A stretch of 12,963 bases of DNA from Rickettsiales bacterium (GTDB lineage Bacteria; Pseudomonadota; Alphaproteobacteria; Rickettsiales; UBA3002): NCBI GenBank assembly GCA_027489915.1, contig JAIXZB010000221.1, positions 1-12,963 on the forward strand, given 5' to 3'. Position numbers and translations under genes: made by a program. Of this stretch, positions 6,002 to 12,963 are shown piece after piece (position 1 is the first letter of the stretch; each line of letters starts with the position of its first letter). A model generated the notes under the pieces. That model made no database searches and had not been told where the DNA came from. It was given only the letters and a program-made list of their open reading frames with translations.

Positions 6002-6307
6002 ATGCCAATTCATGCAACCATCGCTTCCGATACAGCCGAAATAACCCCAGGCGATCACTTTACCTACGCAGAAAGCACAGAATATCGCCAGCAGCTTTTT
6101 GCCGCGTTTGATGCCTCTCCATCGCGCTTAATTGTTGATTTACATAATATAAATTTCATGGATTCCGCAGGGCTTGGCATGTTGCTTGTAACCGAAAGTG
6201 AATGCAGCCAGCGCGGCATAAGCCTTACACTACGCAAGCCCCAATCCGAAGTGAAATCCCTGCTAGAGCTCACCAATAGCGCCAAACGCTTTACCATCAT
6301 CGAGTAA
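6002..6307 (+). CDS. STAS-domain anti-sigma factor antagonist-like protein
   Basis: The 101 residues form one STAS domain (RsbV/SpoIIAA family). The conserved loop NFMDSAGLGML (51-61) carries Ser55, the residue phosphorylated by the partner kinase in this family, before helix 2. When unphosphorylated such proteins bind the RsbW-like kinase and free its target. The divergent RsbW-like gene is the natural partner. The start at ATG 6002 has a poor ribosome site (GTGAG about 10 bases upstream). The spacer to the next STAS gene is 90 bp and structured, so the two may be transcribed together but translated independently. The protein is likely cytoplasmic, as no membrane segment is seen. Confidence 0.88.
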   Translation: MPIHATIASDTAEITPGDHFTYAESTEYRQQLFAAFDASPSRLIVDLHNINFMDSAGLGMLLVTESECSQRGISLTLRKPQSEVKSLLELTNSAKRFTIIE

Positions 6308-6311
6308 CAAA

Positions 6312-6375
6312 ATGCATAACCACCTTAAAAAGCACATTGTTTCAGCGCATCTGCGCATAAAACCTGTGGTTGCAT
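6312..6375 (+). promoter_or_regulatory. Structured RNA spacer between the two STAS genes
   Basis: ATGCATAACCAC (6312-6323) and GTGGTTGCAT (6366-6375) can pair over ten positions with a two-base TA bulge, enclosing a smaller GCGC hairpin (about 6345-6356). No U-tract follows, so it does not look like a terminator. It may be a processing or translational control element of the operon. Its role is unknown. Confidence 0.35.
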
Positions 6376-6397
6376 CAGCACTCTTGGGAAATGCGTC

Positions 6398-6691
6398 ATG
6401 AATGCATCACATTTCACACTCACCCTACCACCGCGCATGGATGTATCGCAGGCCTCCACACTGCGCGAAGAATGGCTCAAAACCATCCCCGAAAACAGCG
6501 ATGTATTTCTTGATTGCGCAGCAGCCGAATTTATCAGCGCTGCTGGCTTGCAACTCATCTTGGCATTGGAAGTAATGCAAAAGCACTCAGGGCGTAACTT
6601 GTTCATCTCACGCGCAAGCGATTCCTCGCGTAAAGACTTCGCCCAACTCGGATTTCCCACTTTCATAGAGGAGCACCAGCATCATGGCTAA
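6398..6691 (+). CDS. Chemotaxis-operon STAS protein lacking the phosphorylatable residue
   Basis: The 97-residue protein has the STAS fold signature, with strand VFLDCAAAEFISAAGLQLI (36-54). At the loop where active antagonists read D-(S/T)-A-G, this one reads S47-A48-A49-G50, so the acidic residue and the phosphorylated Ser/Thr are both replaced. It is probably not regulated by phosphorylation in the usual way and may be a constitutive binder or a structural partner. STAS genes directly before cheY-cheA are, from memory, frequent in proteobacterial chemotaxis operons, with a poorly defined role. The start at ATG 6398 has GGGAA eight bases upstream. The gene overlaps cheY by 8 bp, so they are translationally coupled. 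Confidence 0.85.
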   Translation: MNASHFTLTLPPRMDVSQASTLREEWLKTIPENSDVFLDCAAAEFISAAGLQLILALEVMQKHSGRNLFISRASDSSRKDFAQLGFPTFIEEHQHHG

Positions 6692-7049
6692 AACCATTCT
6701 CGCCGTCGATGATTCCAAAACCATGCGCGACATGGTCGTCTTCACCCTCAAAGAGGCAGGCTACACAACGCTCGAAGCTGAAGATGGTAAAGCCGCCATA
6801 GGCGTGCTGGCTTCAAACACCGTCGATGGCATCATCACCGATCTCAACATGCCCAACATGAATGGCTTCGATCTCATCCGCGCCGTGCGTGCCGATGCGA
6901 AGCACAAATTCGTGCCCATCCTCATGCTCACCACCGAAGGCGACGATACCAAAAAGCAAGAAGGAAAATCCGCCGGCGCCACAGGCTGGATAGTCAAACC
7001 TTTCAATCCCCAAAAACTCATCGACGTCGTCAAAAAGGTCTGCCCCTAA
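6684..7049 (+). CDS. cheY: Chemotaxis response regulator CheY
   Basis: This is a 121-residue single receiver domain. The acidic pocket is Asp9-Asp10, the phosphoacceptor is Asp53 in IITDLNMPNMNGFDLI, the switch Thr is Thr83 (with Thr84 beside it) and the conserved lysine is Lys105 in VKPF. Trp102 stands where the switch aromatic residue (Tyr106 of E. coli CheY) is expected. Phosphorylated CheY binds the flagellar motor switch and changes rotation. There is no output domain. GAGGAG lies 10 bases before ATG 6684, inside the end of the STAS gene. The stop codon overlaps the cheA start by one base (TAATG), which suggests coupled translation with its kinase. A phosphate sink role alongside another CheY elsewhere cannot be excluded. 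Confidence 0.95.
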   Translation: MAKTILAVDDSKTMRDMVVFTLKEAGYTTLEAEDGKAAIGVLASNTVDGIITDLNMPNMNGFDLIRAVRADAKHKFVPILMLTTEGDDTKKQEGKSAGATGWIVKPFNPQKLIDVVKKVCP

Positions 7050-9025
7050 TGGTCTCACTCGATCAGTTTCGCGTCACCTTTCTCACCGAATGCACCGAGT
7101 TGCTGACGGAGATGGAAGAGCGTCTGGTCGACTTATCCGAGGGCAATGCCGATAGCGAAAAACTGAACGCTATTTTTCGCTGCGCCCATTCCATCAAAGG
7201 CGGCTCTGGCGCTTTTGGTCTCGATTATATTACCCACTTCACCCACGCACTCGAAGCCCTACTCGATGCCATGCGCGAAGGCAAAGTGCCCGTCTCGCGC
7301 GACGCCGTGGATGCCTTACTCAAATCCGTCGACATCGTCACCCGTATGGTAGAATGTGCAAATGCCAACACCACACCTCAAGCAGGCCTTGGCGATGATA
7401 TTCTCGTCATCCTCAAGCAACTTGCAGGTGCAAGTGGGACAGAACAAAAACAAAACACTGCCACAAGCACAGCCACCGCAAGCGGCCCTTCCAAATGGAA
7501 TATCTCCTTCACCCCGCACGACACACTATTTCAAAGCGGCAACGAGCCGTTACTTATCCTGCGTGAACTTGCGCAACTGGGCGCCTGCAGCGTCACCGCG
7601 CATCACGAAAAAGTACCTGCACTTGATGCCCTCGATCCCCTGCATTGCCACCTGCGTTGGAGCATCACGCTCACCACCGATTTTCCAGAATCTTCCATAC
7701 GCGAAGTATTCGAATTCGTAGAAACACATTGCGATCTCACCTTCACCTGCGAGGAAGCAAAATCCTCCACACCCGAATCAAAGCCTGAAGCAACAAAACC
7801 CGCAATCTCAGCAACAGAAGAGCCCACAAGCCGCGCCCCCGCAACAACCTCCATCCGCGTCGATCTCGATAAAGTCGACCGCCTCGTCAATATGATTGGC
7901 GAGTTGGTCATTACCGAAGCGATGATAAAAGCAGGTGCACGCGATTTATCGCCCGAATTCTTCGCAGGGTTATTACGTGGTATCGACGAACTATCGCAAC
8001 ACACGCGTGAACTCCAAGAAGCGGTCATGTCTGTGCGTATGCAGCCCGTTAAATCAATCTTCTCACGCATGCCTCGCATCGTGCGCGATCTCTCGGCACA
8101 GCTCGGCAAAGACATCCAGCTCATTACCTCGGGCGAAAATACCGAAGTCGATAAAACCGTTATCGAACAGCTAGGCGATCCCCTCACCCACATGATACGC
8201 AACTCCGCCGATCACGGCGTTGAAACACCCGAAGTACGCATCGCAAAAGGCAAGCCACCACGTGGCACCATCCATCTTTCCGCCGCCCACCAAGGCGGCC
8301 GCATCATTATCGAAATCACCGATGATGGCGCTGGCATCAACCGCACCAAAGTCCTCGCCAAGGCCCGCGAAAAAGGACTGATTGCAGCCGATGCCGTGCT
8401 CACCGATGACGAAGCCGATAACCTCATTTTCATGGCAGGCTTCTCCACCGCCGATGTTGTCTCCAATGTGTCAGGCCGCGGGGTTGGGATGGATGTGGTG
8501 CGCCGCAACATTGAAAATCTCGAAGGCACCGTACGCGTCAAAAATGAGCCGGGCCGAGGCTCGCGCTTCACCGTGTCACTCCCCCTCACCCTCGCCATTC
8601 TCGATGGCATGATAGTGCGCGTTGGCACCGAAAATTACATCATACCCATCACCAGCATTATCGAAACCCTGCGCCCTAAAGAGGGCGATGTGCGCCATGT
8701 CGAAGGCACGCACGATGTTATCAATGTGCGCGGCGAATTCATTCCCATTCTCTACCTGCACGAAATATTCAACATCAAAAACGCCGAAGCCAATGCAAGC
8801 CGCGCCCTCGTGGTATTGGTCGAATCAGGCCACGATAAACTCGGCATCGTCGTTGATGAACTCATCGGCCAGCAACAAGTCGTCATCAAAAGCCTAGAAG
8901 CCAATACCGACCCCGTAGAAGGCATTTCAGGCGCCACCATTCTGGGCGATGGGCATGTCTCGCTCATCCTAGAGATAAGCCAACTGAAAAACCTTGCACA
9001 CAGCCATCACAGAAAAGCCGCATGA
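7049..9025 (+). CDS. cheA: Chemotaxis histidine kinase CheA
   Basis: CheA autophosphorylates under receptor control and passes the phosphate to CheY and CheB. The 658 residues follow the standard order. P1 is an Hpt domain (1-105) with phosphoacceptor His47 in CAHSIKGGSGAFGL. A P2-like response-regulator docking domain lies at about 150-235, and P3 dimerisation helices start near 268 (VDLDKVDRLVNMIGEL). The P4 GHKL catalytic domain has N box HMIRNSADHG (381-390), G1 DDGAGI (425-430), F box FMAGFST (about 457-463) and G2 SGRGVGM (475-481). P5 is a CheW-like domain (about 515-650). All catalytic motifs are intact and the length is normal. A low-complexity Thr/Ser/Pro/Glu linker joins P2 to P3. 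It starts on the last base of the cheY stop and ends 7 bp before cheW. Confidence 0.97.
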   Translation: MVSLDQFRVTFLTECTELLTEMEERLVDLSEGNADSEKLNAIFRCAHSIKGGSGAFGLDYITHFTHALEALLDAMREGKVPVSRDAVDALLKSVDIVTRMVECANANTTPQAGLGDDILVILKQLAGASGTEQKQNTATSTATASGPSKWNISFTPHDTLFQSGNEPLLILRELAQLGACSVTAHHEKVPALDALDPLHCHLRWSITLTTDFPESSIREVFEFVETHCDLTFTCEEAKSSTPESKPEATKPAISATEEPTSRAPATTSIRVDLDKVDRLVNMIGELVITEAMIKAGARDLSPEFFAGLLRGIDELSQHTRELQEAVMSVRMQPVKSIFSRMPRIVRDLSAQLGKDIQLITSGENTEVDKTVIEQLGDPLTHMIRNSADHGVETPEVRIAKGKPPRGTIHLSAAHQGGRIIIEITDDGAGINRTKVLAKAREKGLIAADAVLTDDEADNLIFMAGFSTADVVSNVSGRGVGMDVVRRNIENLEGTVRVKNEPGRGSRFTVSLPLTLAILDGMIVRVGTENYIIPITSIIETLRPKEGDVRHVEGTHDVINVRGEFIPILYLHEIFNIKNAEANASRALVVLVESGHDKLGIVVDELIGQQQVVIKSLEANTDPVEGISGATILGDGHVSLILEISQLKNLAHSHHRKAA

Positions 9026-9032
9026 GAGCCCT

Positions 9033-9545
9033 ATGACAGATATTTTCGATCAAACGCGAGATAGCACCAACACCAGTATCCAAACCGATACGCAGCAATT
9101 TCTCACCTTCACCATCGGCGCCGAAGAATATGGTATCGACATCATGACCGTGCGCGAAATCAAAGGATGGTCCGATACCACGCGCCTGCCCAACACGCCC
9201 GATTACATGCGCGGCGTCATGAATTTGCGCGGCCTCATCATCCCCATTTTCGATCTGCGTGCACGCTTCACCCACATACTCACCGAAGCCACCTCCAAAC
9301 ACGTCACCATCGTCATCGCCGCAGGCACCCGCACGGTCAGTATCCTCGCCGATACCGTCTCCGATATCCTCACCGTCAGCTCTGGCGAAATCAAGCCTGC
9401 ACCAGAAATCGATAGCACCGTGGATGTGCGCTATGTCACAGGCCTGATTGCCGTCGAAGAGCGTATGGTAGTCATCTTGGACATCGAAAAACTTCTCGCC
9501 CCCTCGCTCGAACAACTCACCCTCTCACCCGAAACACAGCACTAA
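9033..9545 (+). CDS. cheW: Chemotaxis coupling protein CheW
   Basis: CheW joins the receptor tips to CheA in the signalling array. The 170-residue protein is one CheW domain (about 22-160). It has QFLTFTIGAEEYGIDIMTVR near the start and the family hallmark MRGVMNLRGLIIPIFDLR, then a matching second beta-barrel half ending in VILDIEKLL. I chose ATG 9033 because GAGAG lies just upstream and the start is 7 bp after the cheA stop. An in-frame ATG at 8994 would overlap the end of cheA by 32 bp and has no better site. The first 20 residues are polar and likely flexible. It is the only stand-alone CheW in the window; CheA supplies the second CheW-like module. Confidence 0.95.
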   Translation: MTDIFDQTRDSTNTSIQTDTQQFLTFTIGAEEYGIDIMTVREIKGWSDTTRLPNTPDYMRGVMNLRGLIIPIFDLRARFTHILTEATSKHVTIVIAAGTRTVSILADTVSDILTVSSGEIKPAPEIDSTVDVRYVTGLIAVEERMVVILDIEKLLAPSLEQLTLSPETQH

Positions 9546-9566
9546 TCGTACATGAAGGATTGCACC

Positions 9567-12500
9567 ATGGAACAGACCATAAACAACAGCTTCTTAAGCC
9601 GCATCACCCAAATGAAACTGTCCATAAAACTTCCGCTCGCCATTGCAGGCTTCGCACTCATTTGCGGCGCAGGTGTCGCATACATCGCAATACATGAACT
9701 GACATCAAGCAACCACAGAACAAACTCCGATCTGATGCTGCAAAAAATGCAAAGCAAAGACGAAGCCCTCTCTGGCCTTATGAAATCAATCGAAGGCGAT
9801 TTACATGCCCTCGCTGACAACCCCTTCATTATTCAAGCCGCCAATGATTTCACAGGTGCGTGGAACACCACAGAAGGTAACCAAACCCAGATATTGCAAG
9901 GTGCCTACATCACCAACAATCCTAACCCCACTGGCAAAAAACAGCTGCTAGACAGCGCCGAAGATGGCTCGCTATATAGCGATACCCATGCAAAATATCA
10001 CCCCTACCTGCGCGAATTTCTAGAAGAACATGGCTATTACGACATCTTCATCGTCGATGCCGAAGGTAACGTCGTCTACACCGTATTCAAAGAGCTCGAT
10101 TTCGCCACCAACCTGAAAAATGGACAATGGAAAGAAAGCGATCTTGCCAAATTATACACCACCATCATGGCCAATAAAGATGCCGAACAGGTATCCTATA
10201 TCGACTTTGCACCCTACGCGCCAAGCAATAACGTTCCCGCAGGGTTCATGGGTCGTCCTATCGAAGATGCAAACGGAAACTACGTGGGCGCATTGATATT
10301 CCAGATGCCTATCGAGCGCCTGAATGCATTATTCAACGATAATGAAACATTAGGAAAAACAGGGCGCGTTATGCTGGTTGGCAAGGATTACTTGCTGCGT
10401 AACGATGTTCGCTTCGCCAAAGAATCCACTATTTTGAAAATGAAGCTCGAAACCGAAGAAGTAAAAAAAGCCCTCGCTGGTAAAAATGGCATCAACCTAA
10501 ACACACAAAATGAACAGGGTGCACATGTCATCAGTGCTTATGAAGGGTTTGAATTCGCAGATGTCAATTATGCACTCATTTTCGAAATGCATTACGATGA
10601 AGTCATGGCGCCCGTGTACAAAGCACGCGAAGAATTCATGCTCGTCGCACTTGGTATAATCAGTATGGTCAGTCTGCTAGGTTACTTCCTTGCACATTCT
10701 ATCACAGGCCCGCTAAGTCGCATCAACCGCATCATGCACCAGATCGCCGATGCCGATAACGTGGAAGTTCCCTACACCAGCCGCCGCGATGAAATCGGCG
10801 ATATGGCGCGTACTGTCGAAGTCGTGAGATCAACCGTGGTCGAATCCACACGCATGAAACTTGCCCTGCACAATGCCAGCGCCAATATGATGCTGGCCGA
10901 TAACGACCTCAACATCATTTACCTCAATCCTGCTATTATTGGCTTTCTGCGTGAAGCAGAACCAGCCATCAAAAAAGACCTGCCACAATTCGGCATCGAC
11001 AATCTTATTGGAAAAAATATCGATATTTTCCATAAAAACCCTGCCCATCAACGCGGCATGCTGGCCAAATTGAATGAAACATTTAAAACCTCCATCGCCA
11101 TTGGCGGCCGTAACTTCAACCTACTTGCCAACCCCATTTTTGGTAAAGCAGGTGAACGTTTAGGCTACATGGTTGAATGGGTCGATGGCATGGCAGAAGG
11201 CATTGTAGGTGCCGTCAACCGCGCACAGGCAATGATTGAATTCGAGATTGATGGCACCATCGTAAAAGCCAACGATAATTTCCTAAAAACCACTGGCTAT
11301 ACGCTTGATGAAATACGTGGAAAACACCACCGCATGTTCTGCGATAGCAGTGTAACAGATTCAGCAGATTACATTAAGTTCTGGGAAGGACTGGCAAGAG
11401 GAGAATTTCAGCAAGGAGATTTCGCGCGCAAACACAAAAATGGCCACGAAATATGGATTAACGCCTCCTACAACCCCATCGCCGATATCAAAGGAAAAAT
11501 TGTAAAAGTCGTCAAAGTCGCCTCCGATATCACGGCAACCAAACTCACCATCTTGGAAAACGAGCGTGGGATTGCCGAATCAGTGGAAGTGCTTAAAAAC
11601 CTCTCCGCAGGGGATTTAACCCATCAAATGCAAGGTGAATATAAAGGCACCTTCCGTGACATTAAATCCGCGCTCAACTCCACCATCGAACGCCTTTATG
11701 ATATGGTCACCCAAATCATCGAATCAGCAAAATCCGTAAACTCTGCAGCAAGTGAAATCTCTGCAGGCTCCACCGATTTGTCACAGCGTACCGAAGAGCA
11801 AGCCTCAAGCTTAGAGGAAACCGCAGCATCGATGGAAGAAATCACAGGTACCGTGAAACAGAACACCGCCAATGCCGCCACTGCAAACGAACTTTCCACG
11901 AAAGCAAATCGCGTTGCAAGCGATGGTGGCAAAGTAGTGGAAGAAGCCGTGACCGCCATGGCGAGCATCGAAAAATCATCGAAGAAAGTCTCCGATATCA
12001 TCGGTGTCATCGATGAAATCGCTTTCCAAACCAACCTCCTTGCCCTTAACGCCGCAGTTGAAGCAGCGCGCGCGGGCGATGCAGGCAAAGGCTTTGCCGT
12101 GGTCGCAAGCGAAGTGCGCTCGCTCGCTGGCCGCTCCGCATCAGCTTCCAAAGAAATCAAGGCCCTCATCAACGAAAGCGCAGCCCAAGTGCAAACGGGC
12201 GCCGAGCTTGTCAATCAGGCAGGCGACACCTTACGCAACATCGTAAGCTCCGTGCAACAGGTGGCAGGCATCGTTTCCGAGATTTCAGCCGCAAGCCAAG
12301 AACAAGCAACGGGTATCGATGAAGTGAACACCGCCATCACCCAGATGGATGAAGTCACTCAACAAAACGCTGCACTGGTCGAAGAAAACACCGCTGCCGC
12401 GCAATCCATGGTCGAACAGGCACGTGCGCTTGAGAAACTCATGAGCTTCTTCACCATCGACGAACAAAACAGAATGCAGGAAGAGGCAGCACCTAAGCAA

Positions 12501-12644
12501 ATTGAAAAACCAAAGCTAGTCAGCAAACCTGCCTCAAAACCTAGCGCTGCAAAACAAAGCGTTATCAAGCGTCCCGCGCTCAAACCTGCCGCCAATGGCA
12601 GCAACGGCGCAGCAGGCTACAGCGAAGGTTGGGAAGAATTCTAG
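9567..12644 (+). CDS. Methyl-accepting chemotaxis protein with dCache-like sensor, two PAS domains and CheR tether
   Basis: This is a 1025-residue transmembrane receptor. TM1 is at about 22-43. A periplasmic dCache-like domain follows (about 45-350; YDIFIVDAEGNVVYTVFKE is typical), then TM2 (about 356-377) and HAMP (about 378-421). Two PAS domains come next (about 430-535 and 550-658, the second with GKHHRMFCD and EIWINASYNPI), then a second HAMP-like region (about 665-715) and the cytoplasmic signalling hairpin. Its tip, IDEIAFQTNLLALNAAVEAA, is at about 813-832. Glutamine/glutamate-rich methylation stretches lie on both arms (ASSLEETAASMEE; VEENTAAA). A Lys/Pro/Ala-rich tail ends in GWEEF, matching the x-aromatic-x-x-aromatic tether for CheR. 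ATG 9567 is preceded by GAAGGA seven bases upstream; ATG 9552 would put that site inside the gene. The ligand is unknown. It signals through the cheW and cheA products encoded just upstream. Confidence 0.95.
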   Translation: MEQTINNSFLSRITQMKLSIKLPLAIAGFALICGAGVAYIAIHELTSSNHRTNSDLMLQKMQSKDEALSGLMKSIEGDLHALADNPFIIQAANDFTGAWNTTEGNQTQILQGAYITNNPNPTGKKQLLDSAEDGSLYSDTHAKYHPYLREFLEEHGYYDIFIVDAEGNVVYTVFKELDFATNLKNGQWKESDLAKLYTTIMANKDAEQVSYIDFAPYAPSNNVPAGFMGRPIEDANGNYVGALIFQMPIERLNALFNDNETLGKTGRVMLVGKDYLLRNDVRFAKESTILKMKLETEEVKKALAGKNGINLNTQNEQGAHVISAYEGFEFADVNYALIFEMHYDEVMAPVYKAREEFMLVALGIISMVSLLGYFLAHSITGPLSRINRIMHQIADADNVEVPYTSRRDEIGDMARTVEVVRSTVVESTRMKLALHNASANMMLADNDLNIIYLNPAIIGFLREAEPAIKKDLPQFGIDNLIGKNIDIFHKNPAHQRGMLAKLNETFKTSIAIGGRNFNLLANPIFGKAGERLGYMVEWVDGMAEGIVGAVNRAQAMIEFEIDGTIVKANDNFLKTTGYTLDEIRGKHHRMFCDSSVTDSADYIKFWEGLARGEFQQGDFARKHKNGHEIWINASYNPIADIKGKIVKVVKVASDITATKLTILENERGIAESVEVLKNLSAGDLTHQMQGEYKGTFRDIKSALNSTIERLYDMVTQIIESAKSVNSAASEISAGSTDLSQRTEEQASSLEETAASMEEITGTVKQNTANAATANELSTKANRVASDGGKVVEEAVTAMASIEKSSKKVSDIIGVIDEIAFQTNLLALNAAVEAARAGDAGKGFAVVASEVRSLAGRSASASKEIKALINESAAQVQTGAELVNQAGDTLRNIVSSVQQVAGIVSEISAASQEQATGIDEVNTAITQMDEVTQQNAALVEENTAAAQSMVEQARALEKLMSFFTIDEQNRMQEEAAPKQIEKPKLVSKPASKPSAAKQSVIKRPALKPAANGSNGAAGYSEGWEEF

Positions 12645-12662
12645 TCTCGAAAGTGCAGTATC

Positions 12663-12963
12663 ATGTTACCTCGCGCCGAAGCACACACCAGTGACGAAAG
12701 GGAATTCCCGTTCACCGAACGGGATTTCCAGTTCCTCGCGCGCTTGGCAAACAGCAAAACGGGTATTGTGCTCGAAGCAAATAAACGCAATATGATATAT
12801 TCACGTTTGGCACGTCGTCTACGTGCATTACACCTCACTAATTTCAGCGATTATTGCCGCCTGCTCGAAACCAACGCAGGTGAAAGCGAAATGGTGCATC
12901 TGGTCAATGCCATCACCACCAATCTCACCCATTTCTTTCGCGAATCGCATCACTTCGATCACC
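12663..12963 (+). CDS. cheR: Chemotaxis methyltransferase CheR (N-terminal part, truncated by window end)
   Basis: An open frame from ATG 12663 reaches the window end with 100 codons and no stop. The product begins MLPRAEAHTSDEREF and contains FTERDFQFLARLANSKTGIV, YSRLARRLRAL, LVNAITTNLTHFFRESHHF. These are the CheR N-terminal helical domain and the beginning of the SAM-dependent methyltransferase domain (TNLTHFFRE is diagnostic). CheR transfers methyl groups from S-adenosylmethionine to glutamates of chemoreceptors for adaptation. It begins 18 bp after the receptor gene, whose C-terminal GWEEF is a likely docking site for it. No good Shine-Dalgarno is seen, so translation may depend on coupling. 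The remainder, and probably cheB, lie beyond the window. Confidence 0.93.
   Translation, partial: MLPRAEAHTSDEREFPFTERDFQFLARLANSKTGIVLEANKRNMIYSRLARRLRALHLTNFSDYCRLLETNAGESEMVHLVNAITTNLTHFFRESHHFDH
12701..12729 (+). repeat. Hairpin inside the beginning of cheR
   Basis: GGAATTCCCGTTC (12701-12713) and GAACGGGATTTCC (12717-12729) pair in 12 of 13 positions with one T-T mismatch and a 3-base loop. The stem begins about 36 bases after the cheR start codon and codes for REFPFTERDF. It could slow or tune cheR translation or be a processing site. Confidence 0.6.

Noticed and set aside
7603..8202. Long open frame of 199 codons antisense to cheA
   Set aside because: It is the shadow of an intact, highly conserved CheA frame and its protein has no recognisable feature.
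8994..9032. Earlier start for CheW inside cheA
   Set aside because: The ATG at 9033 lies just after the cheA stop with GAGAG ahead of it, and CheW proteins begin near there; the earlier ATG has no better ribosome site.
8964..9515. Open frame of 183 codons antisense to cheW
   Set aside because: It covers the intact CheW frame in reverse, is biased to Asp/Gly as expected for a shadow, and has no ribosome site.
9552..9566. Earlier start ATG 9552 for the chemoreceptor
   Set aside because: The best Shine-Dalgarno (GAAGGA) lies inside these codons and is correctly spaced for ATG 9567.
11696..12214. Open frame of 172 codons antisense to the receptor signalling domain
   Set aside because: The Ala/Ser-rich product mirrors the codons of the conserved receptor hairpin and carries no independent signal.

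Overview
The window looks like chromosomal DNA of a motile Gram-negative proteobacterium, most likely an alphaproteobacterium of moderate GC content. The indications are the SecE-NusG pair, a six-segment potassium channel ending in a zinc ribbon, a prepilin-like C-terminus and a compact che operon. No taxon can be fixed from the sequence alone. There are no tRNA or rRNA genes, insertion sequences, CRISPR arrays or phage genes, and no gap without a gene is longer than about 200 bases.

Left part (1-5298) is a patchwork of unrelated single genes. The 3' end of a probable prepilin-like protein comes first, then an unrecognised helical cytoplasmic protein of 373 residues. It runs tail to tail, with only 2 bp between stops, into the minus-strand secE-nusG operon. 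The usual ribosomal-protein neighbours of secE-nusG are absent here. The secE leader carries a promoter-like sequence directly followed by a terminator-like hairpin. Next, on the plus strand, are a small exported Ser/Thr-rich protein whose Shine-Dalgarno and AUG are buried in a long hairpin, a perfect 26-bp terminator palindrome, the channel gene, and a 330-residue orphan with tandem DNA repeats. A short charged periplasmic protein lies on the minus strand.

Right part (5328-12963) is a signalling block. On the minus strand is an RsbW-like ATP-binding protein. Diverging from it on the plus strand are a STAS anti-sigma-antagonist-like protein, a second STAS protein without the usual phosphorylatable residue, cheY, cheA, cheW, a large PAS-containing chemoreceptor, and the start of cheR, which runs off the window. 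The genes from the second STAS gene to cheR overlap or lie 6 to 21 bp apart, so they are probably one transcript. The receptor (dCache-like sensor, two PAS domains) would control CheA through CheW. CheA would phosphorylate CheY, and CheR would methylate the receptor, which ends in a CheR-tethering type tail. The divergent ATPase and STAS pair suggests that a partner-switching module is coupled to, or co-regulated with, chemotaxis.

The most interesting unexplained structures are RNA-level: the hairpin over the start site at 2458-2497, the leader hairpin of secE-nusG, a hairpin inside the beginning of cheR, and a structured spacer between the two STAS genes.
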